DNA of 55,773 nucleotides from Planctomycetota bacterium (GCA_003644265.1 QNBX01000009.1:1-55773), one strand, 5' to 3'; counted from the stretch's first letter, positions 1 to 12,100 are shown. Numbers and translations: made by a program. Notes: generated from the letters alone by a model not told the origin.

Positions 1-3000
1 CGCGTGGATCACCCCGCCAAGCACAAGGGCTACTTCCCCTTCTTCCAGCAGCGCAGCCGGCCGGCGGGCGCCACCGAGATCGTGTCCAGCGCGCACCTGC
101 CCGACGACATGCAGGGCGACTACCTGATCGCCAACGTGATCGGCTTCCAGGGTCTGTTCCGCGACCACATCCTGCGCGACGGCTCGGGCAAGGGCGCTGA
201 GGCCCAGGAGCCGGTGCTGTTCAGCAAGGACCCCAACTTCCGCCCGGTCGACCTCGAGGTCGGACCCGACGGCGCCATCTGGCTGCTGGACTGGCACAAC
301 CCGCTGATCGGGCACATGCAGCATCACCTGCGCGACCCCAACCGCGACGGCACGCATGGGCGCGTTTACCGCGTCACGGCCAAGGGACGCCCGCTGTCGC
401 TGCCGCCGGACATCAGCGGCGCGCCGGTCGACGCGCTGGTGTCCCTGCTCACCCACGCGGAGAACCGTGTGCGCGAGCGCGTGCGCGCCGAGCTCTCCGA
501 GCGCGACAGCGCCGAGGTCGTGGCGGCGGCCCGGGCCTGGGTGGCGGCGCTGGACGGGGGTGGCGCCCCGCGCGGAGCACGGAGCCCGGCGAGCGCCGGC
601 AACGACGACGGCGCAGGCGAGCGCACGGACGGCCCGGCCGCGCACGACCTGCCCCTGGCCGAGCGCGAGCGGCTGCTGCTCGAAGCGCTCTGGTTGCAGC
701 AGCAGCACATGGCGCTCGACGAGACGTTGCTGCTGCGGCTGCTGGTCTCGCCCGAGCCGCGTGTGCGCGCGGCGGCCACCACGGTGTTGCGGCGCATGCG
801 GCGACACCTCTCCACTGAGCGCGTGCTCGACCTGCTGGCCCCACGTGTGGGCGAGGCCGACAGCCGCGTGCGCCTGGCGGCGGTGGTGGCGCTGAGCGAG
901 TTCGACCAGCCTCGCGCGGCTGAGCTGGCGCTGTCGGCTCTGAGCGCGGACAGCGACCGCTACCTCGACTACGCCCTGGGGGAGACGCTGGACGCGCTGG
1001 CGCCGGTGTGGCGCGCGGCCCTGGCGAGCGGGCAGCCGCTGGCGGCGGACGACCCCGTGGGTCTGGCCTGGGCCCTGTCCCGGCTCTCGCCTGACGAGCT
1101 GGACGGCGCGCGGCCGGGGCCCGCCATCTTCCGTGAGCGCCTGGCGCGACACGCCACCGACCGCGAGGGCCTGTTGGCCGCGGCCCGGGGGCTGGCCGAC
1201 GCGCGCCACAGCTCCCCCGCTGTCGAGCTGCTGGCGGCCATCGACCGCGCCGACGCGCGCGAGGGCGGCCACGTGGACCACCTGCTCAGCAACCTGTTCA
1301 GCGCGCTGCACGCCCTGCCCGCCGCTGAGCGCGGCGCCGTGGCGGACGCCCTGCGCGCTCGTGCCGGCGACGCTCGCCGCGCCAGCACGCGCAAGCTGGC
1401 CACGGTGGAGCGCCTGCACACCGACGGCTCGGTGCAGCCCGCCTGGCAGGCGGCCCTGTCCTCCGTGAGCGCGCTGGTCGACCTGCTGGACGCCGCGCCT
1501 CGCGTGGACGATGAGTCCCTGGCCAACGAACTCTTCGCGCGGGCGCTGCCGCTGCTGGACGCCCCCCCGCCGGAGCTGGCGGAGGAGGCCTCGCGCCAGG
1601 GCATCGTCGGCCGCTTCGTGCGCATCGATCTGCCGGGCGATGCGCGCACGCTGACCCTGGCCGAGGTGCAGGTGCTCTCGCGCGGCGACAACCTCGCGCC
1701 CCGCGGCACGGCCTCGCAGTCGAGCACCAACTGGGGTGGAGTGGCCGCGCGCGCCATGGACGGCAACACCAGCGGGCGCTACGGCGACGGCGGCCAGACG
1801 CACACCATCGAGAACCGGGCGGACACCTGGTGGCAGCTCGACCTGGGCAGCGAGCAGCCCCTGGACGCCATCCGCATCCACAACCGCAGCGAGAGCGACG
1901 GCGCCTGGGTCTCGCGCCTGGACAACTACGTGTTGAAGGTGCTCGACGCCCAGGGCCGCACGGCCTGGGAGCAGCGCACCGGCCCCGCCCAGGCCGCGCC
2001 CGTGACCCACGCGCTGGCCTCGCCCGGCCTGCGCCTGCGCCGCGCCGCCGTGCGCTGCCTGGCCGAGCTGGGCGTGCGCCGGGACGAGGCCCTGGCCGCG
2101 CTGGCGGCGCGCTTCGACGACCCCGCGCTGCAGGCCAGCGTGGTCTCCGCCCTGCGCGGCGTGCCCAGCGAGCGCTGGCCCACCCCCCTGGCCGAGGCCC
2201 TGGGCCTGCGCCTGGCCGCCCTGCTGACCAGCGCCCCCGCGGGATCGCTGCAGGGCGAGTCCGGCGGCTCGCTGCTGGCCCTGGCCGACCACGTGGCCTC
2301 GCGCCTGGAGCCCGGCGCCGCGGCCAACCTGCGCCACCTCGCACGCCGCCACGGCCCCCAGGTCATCGTGCTGCGCCCCGTGCGTGACGCGCTGCTGTTC
2401 GACCGCGCCGACTTCACGGTGGTGGCCGGCCACCCCGTCGAGCTGCGTCTCGAGAACACCGACGTCATGCCGCACAATCTGGTGCTCACCACGCCGGGCG
2501 CCCTGGCCGAGGTGGGCCTGGCGGGCGAGGCCATGGCCGCCGACCCGGACGCCTGGGACGCGGGCTTCGTGCCCGACCTGCCGGCGGTGCTGCACGCCAC
2601 GGGCCTGGTGCAGCCGGGCACGTCCCAGAGCATCCACTTCGACGCGCCGAGCGCTCCCGCCGATCACCCCTACGTGTGCACCTTCCCCGGGCACTGGGTG
2701 CGCATGAACGGCGTCATGCACGTGGTGCAGAGCTGGGATGAGCTGCTCGCCGCCGAGCTGACCGACGCGGTGGCACAGACGGACACGCCCCCGCAGGACG
2801 ACGGCGACCGGCCCACGCGCCGCTTTGTGCAGGCCTGGACGCTGGAGGACTTCCGCGGCGAGCTGGATCAGCTCGCGAGCACAGCGGGTGACGCCGCGGG
2901 CAGCACACCCGATGACGCAACGCTCCAGCGCGGGCGCCAGCTGGCCGAGGCGGCGAGCTGCCTCCTGTGTCACAGCGTCGGGGGTGTGGGCGGGCGCACG

Positions 3001-3339
3001 GGCCCCGCCTTCGAGCAGGTCGTGACGCGCCACGACAGCGCGTCTCTGCTGGCACAGATGCTCGCGCCGTCCGAGCTCATCGCCGAGGGCTACGCCAGCG
3101 AGCTGGTGTTCACCAAGAATGGGCGCGTGCTGGCGGGACGCATCCTGGCCGAGGACGACGAGACCCTCTCGATTCAGGACGACCCCTACCGCGCCGAGCC
3201 CAGCGTGCTGCGCCTCGATGAGATCGACGAGCGCCGCAGATCCAGCCTGTCGGCCATGCCCGACGGGCTGCTCTGGACCTTTGAGCGCCAGGAGATCCTG
3301 GCGCTGCTGGCCTGGCTCGACGACCTGCGGGAGCCGTGA
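1..3339 (+). CDS. PVC-type secreted HEAT-repeat / discoidin / azurin-like / cytochrome c protein, 5' partial
   Basis: The reading frame is open from the first base, so this is the C-terminal 1112 residues of a larger protein; the GTG at 4 is unlikely to be the true start. The first ~130 residues look like the end of a beta-propeller dehydrogenase-type domain of the planctomycete membrane-bound dehydrogenase/haem-binding family. HEAT-like helical repeats follow (about 135-510), then an F5/8 type C (discoidin) domain at about 535-660, more HEAT repeats, and a cupredoxin domain with His824, Cys892, His897 and Met901, which is the azurin ligand set (numbered from base 4). A class I cytochrome c domain has CLLCH at 986-990. 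The protein is probably extracytoplasmic and electron-transferring; its substrate is unknown. Its stop overlaps the next start as GTGA, implying translational coupling. Confidence 0.85.
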   Translation, partial: RVDHPAKHKGYFPFFQQRSRPAGATEIVSSAHLPDDMQGDYLIANVIGFQGLFRDHILRDGSGKGAEAQEPVLFSKDPNFRPVDLEVGPDGAIWLLDWHNPLIGHMQHHLRDPNRDGTHGRVYRVTAKGRPLSLPPDISGAPVDALVSLLTHAENRVRERVRAELSERDSAEVVAAARAWVAALDGGGAPRGARSPASAGNDDGAGERTDGPAAHDLPLAERERLLLEALWLQQQHMALDETLLLRLLVSPEPRVRAAATTVLRRMRRHLSTERVLDLLAPRVGEADSRVRLAAVVALSEFDQPRAAELALSALSADSDRYLDYALGETLDALAPVWRAALASGQPLAADDPVGLAWALSRLSPDELDGARPGPAIFRERLARHATDREGLLAAARGLADARHSSPAVELLAAIDRADAREGGHVDHLLSNLFSALHALPAAERGAVADALRARAGDARRASTRKLATVERLHTDGSVQPAWQAALSSVSALVDLLDAAPRVDDESLANELFARALPLLDAPPPELAEEASRQGIVGRFVRIDLPGDARTLTLAEVQVLSRGDNLAPRGTASQSSTNWGGVAARAMDGNTSGRYGDGGQTHTIENRADTWWQLDLGSEQPLDAIRIHNRSESDGAWVSRLDNYVLKVLDAQGRTAWEQRTGPAQAAPVTHALASPGLRLRRAAVRCLAELGVRRDEALAALAARFDDPALQASVVSALRGVPSERWPTPLAEALGLRLAALLTSAPAGSLQGESGGSLLALADHVASRLEPGAAANLRHLARRHGPQVIVLRPVRDALLFDRADFTVVAGHPVELRLENTDVMPHNLVLTTPGALAEVGLAGEAMAADPDAWDAGFVPDLPAVLHATGLVQPGTSQSIHFDAPSAPADHPYVCTFPGHWVRMNGVMHVVQSWDELLAAELTDAVAQTDTPPQDDGDRPTRRFVQAWTLEDFRGELDQLASTAGDAAGSTPDDATLQRGRQLAEAASCLLCHSVGGVGGRTGPAFEQVVTRHDSASLLAQMLAPSELIAEGYASELVFTKNGRVLAGRILAEDDETLSIQDDPYRAEPSVLRLDEIDERRRSSLSAMPDGLLWTFERQEILALLAWLDDLREP

Positions 3340-6173
3340 GCGTGGGCGCGCGGCGCGTCGCTCCGGTCCTGGTGCTGCTGTGCGCCTGCGCGCTGCCGGC
3401 GACGGCCCAGCTCTCGCTCGACGTGAACGCGGCCATCGCCCGGGGCGTGGAGGTGTTGCGCACCGCTCAGCGCGACGACGGCTCCTTCGCCGAGCTGGCC
3501 CGCAACCACGGCCACGTGATCCAGTACCCCATGGGCACCACGGCGCTGGCGCTCTACACCCTGCGCAAGTCGGGCCTGCGCGCCGATGACCCGGCCATCA
3601 CCCGCGCGCTCTCGTACCTGGACGAGCTGCCGCTGCTCAAGACCTACTCGGTGGCCAGCTACGTCTTCGCGCTCGCTTCACTGCACGACCCGGCCCACGA
3701 CGCGCGCATCACGCGGCTCGCCGGCTGGCTCGAGCAGCACTTCGACAAACGCAGGCAGCAGTGGGGCTATCCGGACCGCGAGCCCGAGCTGTCCAACACG
3801 CAGTTTGCCGTGCTGGCGCTGGCCGTGGCGGCGCGCCACGGCCACGAGACGGCGCCCAAGCTCTGGTCGCAGATCATCGACGGGGCGCTGACCCGACAGC
3901 AGGCCGACGGCGGCTTCAACTACCGCGCCAACCTGCACACGGCATCATCGGGCGGCATGGCCACGGCGGGCATCACGACCCTGCACGTGGCGCGCGAGCA
4001 GCTCGCGGCGGCCGGCAGCTACGACGCGCACCAGCGCAAGGCCCAGGCGGCCATCGAGCGCGCCTGGCGCTGGCTCGACCAGCGCTTCGCCAGCAGCGGC
4101 TGCCCGGCGGGCACGCACGGCCTGGCCGGCGACCGCTTCCCGTACTACGAGCGCGACCACCCGTTCCATTACTACTACCTTTACGGCATCGAGCGCGTGG
4201 CGGCGTTGAGCGGACGCAAGACCATCGGCGGGCTGCCGTGGTACCGCCTGGGCGCGCTGGACCTGTTGGCTCACGAGGCGGGCGGCGGCGGCTGGAGCTC
4301 GCTGCCCAACACCTGCCTGGCGCTGCTGTTCCTGCGGCGCGCCACCATCTCGGGCGGCGGCGCCACGGCGCATGCAGACGCTGACGAGGCTCCCGACCGG
4401 ACCGCGACGCAAGCCGGAGAGCGCGCCGGGCCCGGCGACGGCGCGAGCGCTGGCGACCGCGCCAAGCCGAGCGCCCGCGCGAACGACGGCGACGGCGACG
4501 GCGACGCCCGCACCGGCTCCGACATCCACACGATCACGGACGACGGCGCCGACGTGCCCAGCTGGGCCTACACCACCGAGCCGCCGCCCAAGTCCTGGCT
4601 CAAGCTCGGCTTCGACGACGGCGACTGGGCGCGCGGCCGCGGCGGCTTCGGATCGGACGGCGCCGTGGGCCTGACGGTGCGCACGCCCTGGACCGGCTCC
4701 GATCTGTGGGTGCGGCGCAGCTTCCGCTGGTCGCCTGGTCAGGCGCTGGACGTGCACGCCATCCACGACGACTCCGTCAGCATCTGGATCAACGGCGTGC
4801 TGGCCGGCGTGGGCGAGCTGTGGAGCGGCAACAGCTACCGCGCCTTCCCGCTGTCCAAGTCCGTGCTGCGCACGCTGCGCGCTGGCGACAACGTCATCGC
4901 CGCCCACGTGCGGGACACCGGCGGCGCGCGCTCGCTCGACATCTCGCTGGACGGCCCGCCGAGCGAGGCCGGCACCTCGGCGCACTGGCGCGCCAGCCTG
5001 CCCCAGCCCGAGGTGCCGTTCGTGCGGCGCTGGCTCGTGTCGGGCCCCCACGCCGACAAGGACGGCGAGCGCATGCTGCAGAGCGCGGCGCCGGGCGAGG
5101 CCCCTGCCCGCGCCGGAGAGCGCCTGGACGGCAAGGTCTGGCGAGCAGCGAGCGGCCTCTCCGGGCGCCTGGATCTGGGCGCGCTGGTCGGTCTCAAGGC
5201 GCGCACGTTCGGCTACCTGGCCACGCAGGTGCACGTGGCTCAGGACTGGCAGGGCTACCTCTGGCTGGGAGCGGACGGCGGCGTGCGCGCGTGGCTCGAC
5301 GATCAGGCCGTGGCCCACCTGCACGAGCACGTCCCCGCGCAACCGACGCGCCTGCGAGCGTCGCTGAAGCTGTCGGCGGGCTGGCACCGGTTGCTGATCG
5401 GCGTGGAGGCGCCGGAGGGCCCGCCGGAGTTGTTCGTGCGCCTGGCCGACCAGGACGGTGGTCTGCCCGCGGGCCTGAGCCTGTCGTTGCTTGGCCGAGC
5501 CGCCGACGCCGGAGCGACTCCGGGCGCGACCCCAGGCGAGACCTCGGGCGCGGCCCCAGGCGCGACCCCGGGCGCGGCCCCGGACCCGAGCGACACCATG
5601 GCGGCGGACGTTCAGGCTGAGCAGGCCGCACAGTCCGTGGCCCACGCGGCGCTGTTCGAGCTGCCCGACCTCGCGCAGTGGCTGCCCATCACCAACCCGC
5701 GCGCGCTGGAGCTGGCGAGCCTCGATGATCTCGCCGGCATCGCCATCACGCCGGCAGGCGCGGACACGCCGCGCTGGTTGGCCAAGCCCGACAAGCGCGC
5801 GCCCGGCCTCCAGCCGCCCCCGGGCGCCAAGGGCATGCTGGCCCTGCGCGCCCCCGGCGCCCGCACGCCCATGCGTCTGCTGGCGCGAGTCAGCCTGCCC
5901 GACGACACCGCCACGCTCACGGCGCGCGTGGCCCGCGTGCCCGGCAGCGACGGCGCGGCGCGCCTGCGCCTGGGCCTGTTCGACGGCGCGCTGCGCTGGC
6001 TGGGCGAGCCCACGTTGCTCAGCGGCGAGGCCCCCAAGCGCAAGCCCTGGCAGAACATCTCCGTCGCCCTGGGCCAGCCGGCGCGACGCGACGTGCTGCT
6101 GGTGCTGGAGCTGTCGGCCCTCGACGGCGCCCCGCGGGCCACGCTGTTCGTGGATCGCCTGCAGCTGCGTTGA
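3336..6173 (+). CDS. Secreted alpha-toroid (squalene-cyclase/prenyltransferase repeat-like) protein with carbohydrate-binding-like modules
   Basis: This 945-aa protein starts at a GTG that overlaps the upstream stop by four bases. An N-terminal signal peptide (about 1-24, cleavage after ATA) is followed by an alpha/alpha-toroid with repeated QADGGF/DGSFAE-type motifs (about 25-335), the fold of terpene cyclases and prenyltransferase beta subunits. No DxDD catalytic motif was noticed, so enzymatic cyclase activity is doubtful. An acidic, low-complexity linker leads to a jelly-roll module resembling glycosidase sugar-binding domains (about 400-550), then another beta-rich module. A 12-bp coding repeat encodes PGAT/PGAA units near residues 725-750. 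The coupling to the haem/copper protein suggests joint function at the envelope. The role is not known. Confidence 0.75.
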   Translation: MSVGARRVAPVLVLLCACALPATAQLSLDVNAAIARGVEVLRTAQRDDGSFAELARNHGHVIQYPMGTTALALYTLRKSGLRADDPAITRALSYLDELPLLKTYSVASYVFALASLHDPAHDARITRLAGWLEQHFDKRRQQWGYPDREPELSNTQFAVLALAVAARHGHETAPKLWSQIIDGALTRQQADGGFNYRANLHTASSGGMATAGITTLHVAREQLAAAGSYDAHQRKAQAAIERAWRWLDQRFASSGCPAGTHGLAGDRFPYYERDHPFHYYYLYGIERVAALSGRKTIGGLPWYRLGALDLLAHEAGGGGWSSLPNTCLALLFLRRATISGGGATAHADADEAPDRTATQAGERAGPGDGASAGDRAKPSARANDGDGDGDARTGSDIHTITDDGADVPSWAYTTEPPPKSWLKLGFDDGDWARGRGGFGSDGAVGLTVRTPWTGSDLWVRRSFRWSPGQALDVHAIHDDSVSIWINGVLAGVGELWSGNSYRAFPLSKSVLRTLRAGDNVIAAHVRDTGGARSLDISLDGPPSEAGTSAHWRASLPQPEVPFVRRWLVSGPHADKDGERMLQSAAPGEAPARAGERLDGKVWRAASGLSGRLDLGALVGLKARTFGYLATQVHVAQDWQGYLWLGADGGVRAWLDDQAVAHLHEHVPAQPTRLRASLKLSAGWHRLLIGVEAPEGPPELFVRLADQDGGLPAGLSLSLLGRAADAGATPGATPGETSGAAPGATPGAAPDPSDTMAADVQAEQAAQSVAHAALFELPDLAQWLPITNPRALELASLDDLAGIAITPAGADTPRWLAKPDKRAPGLQPPPGAKGMLALRAPGARTPMRLLARVSLPDDTATLTARVARVPGSDGAARLRLGLFDGALRWLGEPTLLSGEAPKRKPWQNISVALGQPARRDVLLVLELSALDGAPRATLFVDRLQLR
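5509..5583 (+). repeat. Degenerate 12-bp in-frame tandem repeat coding PGA(T/A) units
   Basis: About six 12-bp units of the type CCGGGCGCGACC, in frame with the alpha-toroid gene, encode a Pro-Gly-Ala-Thr/Ala linker between two beta-rich modules. The unit boundaries vary by single substitutions. Confidence 0.8.
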
Positions 6174-6188
6174 GGAGCGCTGGCCGCC

Positions 6189-9100
6189 TCAACGAGCCGG
6201 CGGGTCGACCTCGCGGATGACCGCGCCGTCGCTGGTGCTCATGACCAGCAGGGCGAAGCGCTCGGGGTCGGGCACGTCGCTGGCGGTGATCGAGGCGTAG
6301 TCGAAGCGCCCGCGCAGGTCGGTGTAGCCGTCCTTGTGGAAGCGCGCGCGGCCGTTGCCATCGCGGGCGTAGACCTTCACGTAGGCCGCCGGGAGCAGTT
6401 CGCCCGTGCTGGCGCGGGTCACCCGCAGCTCGCCCTGGGACGCGAACAGGGCCACGGACAGGTTGTGGGCGTAGTGGGCCTGGCGCCGCACCAGCCCCCG
6501 GGCGCGCGCCTCGATCAGCACATTGCTGTTGGCAAAGCGGGCCGGCAACTCCACCCGGGTGGAGCCGTCCGGATCGAGCGGCAACTGATCGACCCGCGCC
6601 GGGCGCACCAGGCTGGAGCCGTCATCGGAGCGCTCCACGAAGGGCCGCGTGGAGAAGAGCAGCTCCACGTCCATGGGCGTGTAGCGCAGCTCCACCGAGG
6701 TGAGCTGCTCGTGGCGCAGCTCGATACGGCCGTCGCTCAGCTCGAGCTCGAGCCAGGGCCGCTCGTACTCGTCCACGCGGGCGCCGTCGTCGCCCTCGGA
6801 GGTCTGCGCCGCGTGCCCGGTGGCCTCGGCCACGTGCTCCAGGATCTGGGCGAAGCGCGCGCGCCAGCGTGGTACGGGGTGGTCGGCCCAGATCTCGGCC
6901 AGGGCCCGCGCCTCGGCCGGCGCCCCGCGCGACATGGCCAGCCAGGCTCCCAGGGCGTCGTAGGTCATGGGCGTGGTGACGCTCGCGGGCGACACCCGCG
7001 CGTAGGCCTCCACGGCCTCGGCGGTGCGCCCCTGCAGCAACAGGTAGTACGTCACCGCCATCCAGTCGGCGTCACTGAGCTGCGGCCGCGACACGAGCAG
7101 CTCCAGCAGCGCGCGCCATTGCCCGGCCAGCTCGCTGTTGAGCAGCTCGTGGCGCCCGCGCACGGCGTGCACGCGCTGGTTCACGTGGGGCATGAGCTCG
7201 ACGTGCTCGTACAGCCGGCGCTCGTGCTCATCGATAGCCAGCAACGGCGAGCGCAGCGAGGGCCCGCAGCGCGACACGAAGCCGAGCTGGCCCTGCAGGT
7301 AGGCTCGCGCCGCGTCCGCGTCCTCGTGCTGCAAGGCGTAGGCCCACAGCGTCGGCGCCTGCACCTGACGCCGCCGCATCCAGGCCACGGCCTGATCGAA
7401 GAAGGCCCGCTCCCCCATGCGCCAGGCCATGCGCTCCAGGTCGAGCGTGGCCAGGTTGGCGTCGTCCAGGAAGGCCCACAGCGTCGCGGCGTCCGCCTGC
7501 TGCGAGATGAACTCCCAGGAGTCGGTGTCGGTCACGCTGGGCTGGTCGACCACGCGGCGCGTGGCGAACTCGCCCGCCGTGAGATGCTCGCCGTCCAGGG
7601 CCACCTGGGCCGGGTAGTGCCGGAAGCTGCCGGCCCGCGGGAAGTAGAACAGCAGCTCGTGGCGCTGGGTGGCGTAGGCCGCCAGCGAGAGGTCGAGCCC
7701 GCGTGTCGGCAAGCCGCCGTACACGGGCACGGCGCCCTCGGGCACCTGCAGCAGCAGCTCCAGCTCGAGCTGCGCGGAGGTCGGGTTGGTGACCACGACC
7801 TGGCAGCCGTAGACCGCGCCGGCCACGTACTCGTCCGTGACGAAGCGGTCGACGTAGCGACCGTTGACCCAGCGACGGCGGTCGTCCAGGCGGAAGACGC
7901 CCTGGCTCACCAACACGGGCGGAGCAGCCTGCGCGCGGGGCGCGTCCGTGATCTCCCGGCGCACCAGCAACAGCGGACCGCCGGCCTCCAGGCTGAAGCG
8001 CTGATCGTCGAGCGTGGTGAGGTGCTCGGCCGCCTCGAAGGGCAGGTCCAACAGCGCCAAGGCCAGCAGCATCTCGTTCACGTGGCTCGTGGCCTCGCCC
8101 AGGCGCGCCGACACGAACGGGCGCGCGCCGCGGGTGGCGGCCAGCTCGAGCCAGAAGCCGTTGGGACGCACCAGGGTCGCGTCCATCTCGTGCTGACGTC
8201 GATGCCAGTAGTCGTGCTCGACGTAGAGCCGCGTGTCGCCCGGGCCGGACCAGAGCTGGCGGCGAACCAGCGCGCGACGGGCGGCGTCCGCCGCGACGGT
8301 GCTCTCGAGGACTTCATCGACGCGGGGACCCGGTGCAGCCGCGCCGGCCGGGTTGGTGGGCGGAGGCACGGTGCCGCCACTGGGGGCTGAGTCGCCCGGC
8401 GCGCGGGAGTGCCCGCCATGCGAGCTCGTCGGCTTCTTGCCACGCCCGGTGAGCAGCCCTCGGCCCAGCTCCAGGGCCGCCGCCACGGCGCTGCCGCCCT
8501 GCAGTGCGCCGCCGTGCAGGGCGGTCTCAAAGCGCCGACGCTCGGCGGCGGGATCGGGCGCTCGCAACGCCAGGCTGTCGGACAACTCGCGCTCCACCGT
8601 CGATGCCAGCTCGGGCAGGCGCTGCGCCAGCAGAATGCGCTCCGCCACGTTGAGCTGGCCGAAGGCCCAGGGCTCCGCGAAGGCCGACAGATCCTGCTCC
8701 AGCAGCCAACGATCCACGAAGCTGAGCGCGCGCTTGTTGGTGAGGTACGGACGCACCACCTCGTCGAAGAAGGCCGGGTCCTTGTGGTGCAGGAACAGGT
8801 GCAGCTCGTGGCAGGCGTGCTCGTCGTAGAAGGCCAGCTGCTCCTCGCGCGAGAGCTGCGGCCAACGCGTGAGCGGTTCGAAGGGCGCCAAGCCGTCGCT
8901 GTCGCCCAGGGCGGACAGCAGGCTGAAGGCGCCGGCCAGGGTGTCGATGACCTCGACCGCGCTGGTGCTCACGTCCTCGAAGACCGCGCGTTCGCCCGGC
9001 GCCAGCACGTCGATGCGACGCTGCTCGGTGACCGTGCGGCCCTCGCTGAAGGGCACGGCGAGGCGCAGATCCTCGGGCTCCAGCGCGTGCTCGGGCAGGC

Positions 9101-12100
9101 TCAGCGAGCGCTGCAGCGTCTGCTGCCCATCGATCGCCAGCACCTGCACCAGGTGCCCGGGACCCAGGTCCGCGAGCGGCACGCGCAGCACGCCGTCCGC
9201 GTCGGGGCGCAGGTTGGTCAGGGTGCGTGCGGGCTCGGGCAGGAACGAGAGGTCGGGAAAGCCGCCGGCGGAGTTCGGGCCCTGAGGCCTGCCGCTCGCC
9301 ATCCCACGGCCACTCAACCTGGAGCCGCCCCCGCCCACGCCCACGCCGATGACGCTGTTGGCGCCCAAGGCGTTGAAGTCCGTCGTACTCGTCGCCAGGG
9401 CCCACGGGTTGAGCAGCAGCGTGGGGCGATCCAGCATGTTGCCCGGGAAGGCCTGGGCCTGGCGCCGCTCCAGCACGTAGCGTTCCTCGTCAGAGAGCGC
9501 GCGCGACGGGGCGTAGAGGCTCTCGCCGCGGGGCAGGTCCACGCCCAGGGGGACCAGACTGCCCTGGGCCCGGAGCAACTCGAAGGGATCGAAGGCCGGC
9601 AGCCAGCGCGAGGACGTCACGTGCACGCGGGTGCTCTCGGTTGCGTTCTCCAGGCGCAACGTCAGGACGTCGCTGTCTGTGCTGAGCTGCGTGATCTGCA
9701 GCCGCCCGGTGCCCTGGGCCGGCAGGGCGCGCTCGCTGCCAACGATCCAGCCGCCGCGACGCGTCCCCGGCAACACCTCCAGCGTGAGCTCGTGCCAGAG
9801 CCCGGGCGGACGCAGCAGCATGCGATAGCTGCCCACAGGCAGATCGCGCGCCACCAGCAAGCCGTGGGACAGCTCGAGCCGCTCGAAGTGGTCGGCCAGC
9901 ACGTGCGCCCCGCGCAGCTCGAGCAGGCTGACGTGCGCGCGCTGCAGCCGCAGCTCATCGACCGGCCAGGGCAGGCGCAGCAGCTCCTCGTGAGCCAGGT
10001 GCACGCGCTCGGGCCACTGCACGCGGTCGGGCATCAGGTTCCAGGTGTCGTGCCCGGTGACCACGTCGTGCAGCCGCAGCGACTCGATCTCGGGCAGCTC
10101 ACCCAGGACCACGCGGCCGTGATCGTCCGTGCGCAGCCAGATGCTGTGGGGCTCGGACGCCAGGGCGTGCTGGAACGAGAGCTGGAGGGCGTGGCCCGCC
10201 AGGGCTTCGCCGCTGCGCCCGAGCACGTCGAGCACGTAACCCTCGCTGGTGCGTCCCAGCAGCGCCGCCTCCACCGCGGTGGTGGGCACGATGGCCGCGA
10301 TGGGAAAGCGCACCTCGGTCGCGGCCACGTCTTGCTGCTCATCCCAGGCCAGGTTCGTGACGCGGCCGGTGAGCTGGACCGTGAGCAGCGAGAGCCGCTC
10401 GGGCACGCTGATCTCGTGCACCAGATCGGTGCCGTCGTCCAGCTCGAGGTCGCGCAGCTCCTGGCGCGTGGTGGTGCCCTCGAAGTCGGTGGCCTCCACC
10501 ACCAGCAGCACATCGTCCAGCAAGCTGAGCGAGACGACGACGTTGTCGAGCAGGAGCTGCGGGCGCACGACGACGCGGGCCGTGGCGCGCGGCAGCAGGC
10601 TCTCGCGCTCAACGAACACGGCGGCGCGCAGGCTATAGCTCTCCTCCACGTGGTCGAGCTGGGCGAGCGACGCGCGCTCGCCGTGACGCAGCACCAGCGG
10701 CTTGAGGCCGGGGGAGTCGTGCGAGAAGGGGATCAGCACCTCGCCCTGGCTGTCCGGCAGGAACTCGTCGCGGCCGAACCACACGCGCGCGTCCGGCAGG
10801 TGCTGGCCGTCGTCGTCGAGCACGCGCAGCACGTGCCCCGCGGCGGAGATGCGCGTCAGCAGGGACAGGCGGCCCTTGTGGATCAGGGCGCGGCTGGCCA
10901 CGCCGTTGCCCACGAACTCCAGCACCCACACGCCGGCGCCCGTCAGCTCGGGGAACTCGAAGCGCCGGCGCACGCGGCGCAGGGGCGGCGCGTCGATGGG
11001 ATGCAGCTGCTCGTCGTTGGGCAGCAGGCCGTCGAGCACCACGTCGATGTCGATCTCCCGGCCCCGGTCGGCGTAGGCCGTGAAGGTGTCCAGCTCGAAC
11101 ACGCGCACCAGCAGCGAGCCCACGTTCTTGAGGTCGACCTCCAGGCTCACGCTGTCGTCGGGCGCAAAGCGCGCGCGACTGCCGGCGGCGAAGCGGATCT
11201 CGACCCGGTCCTTGAGCGCGGCCAGGGCCTCGGGGTCGTCCAGCAGCGCGTACCAGCGCTCGCCGTCGCCCACGCCGTGCAGCAGCTTGGTCTCGGCGAA
11301 GATGCGGCGCAGGGCGTCGCTGTCGAGGTAGGCGGCGTAGGCGTCCCAGCCGTCGGCGTCTCGCAGCAGCACGTCGAGGTAGGCCCGCAGCAAGGCCTGG
11401 TCATCGCCGATGGGCGGCAGGCCGGTGCCATGGTCCTGGTCGGGCTGCACCAGCCGGCCGCGGTGCTGATTGGTGAAGGCGTCCGAGCGCAGCGCGCCCT
11501 GGCGTGGCAGGCTCAGGTACTCCAGGAACAGCTCGCGATCGTGGACGCCCAGGGCGTGGTCGTGAACCAGCTGCTGGTGCAGCACCTGGGCCTTGAGCGA
11601 CGAGAAGTTCGTCGACAGCCCGCGCGTGAACGCCAGCAGACGCTCCAGCCACTGCCCGCGCGCAGCCACGTCGTGACGCCAGTCCGCGTGGTCCGGAGCA
11701 GCCAGCCGCGCCACCCAGGCCTGCACGAAGCCGCCTTGATCGAGCAGCGCGGGCAGCAGCCGGGCGCACTCCTGCAGCTGCGCCAGGGTCAGCTCGGCGT
11801 GTACGCGCAGCGAGCCGAAGCTCTGGCTGCCACGCCGGGTCAGGTTACGCACCACCAGCTCGGGCAGGCCCGGATAGTCCGCGCGTCTGAGCGCATTCAG
11901 CACCAGCATGAGCTGGTCGTCGTCCAGGTCGTTGCCGAGCAGGCGCGCCAGGCCCTCGGGGTCCAGGTTGCGGCTCAGCCCGCCCGGGCGCTGCTCGGCG
12001 CGGGTCAGAAAGGCCGGCCAGTCCACCTCCGACGGGTCGAGGCGCGGGGGCAGTTCGGGCTGCTCGCCCGGGAGCTGGCGCCGGTGGTCGAGCCGGGGCT

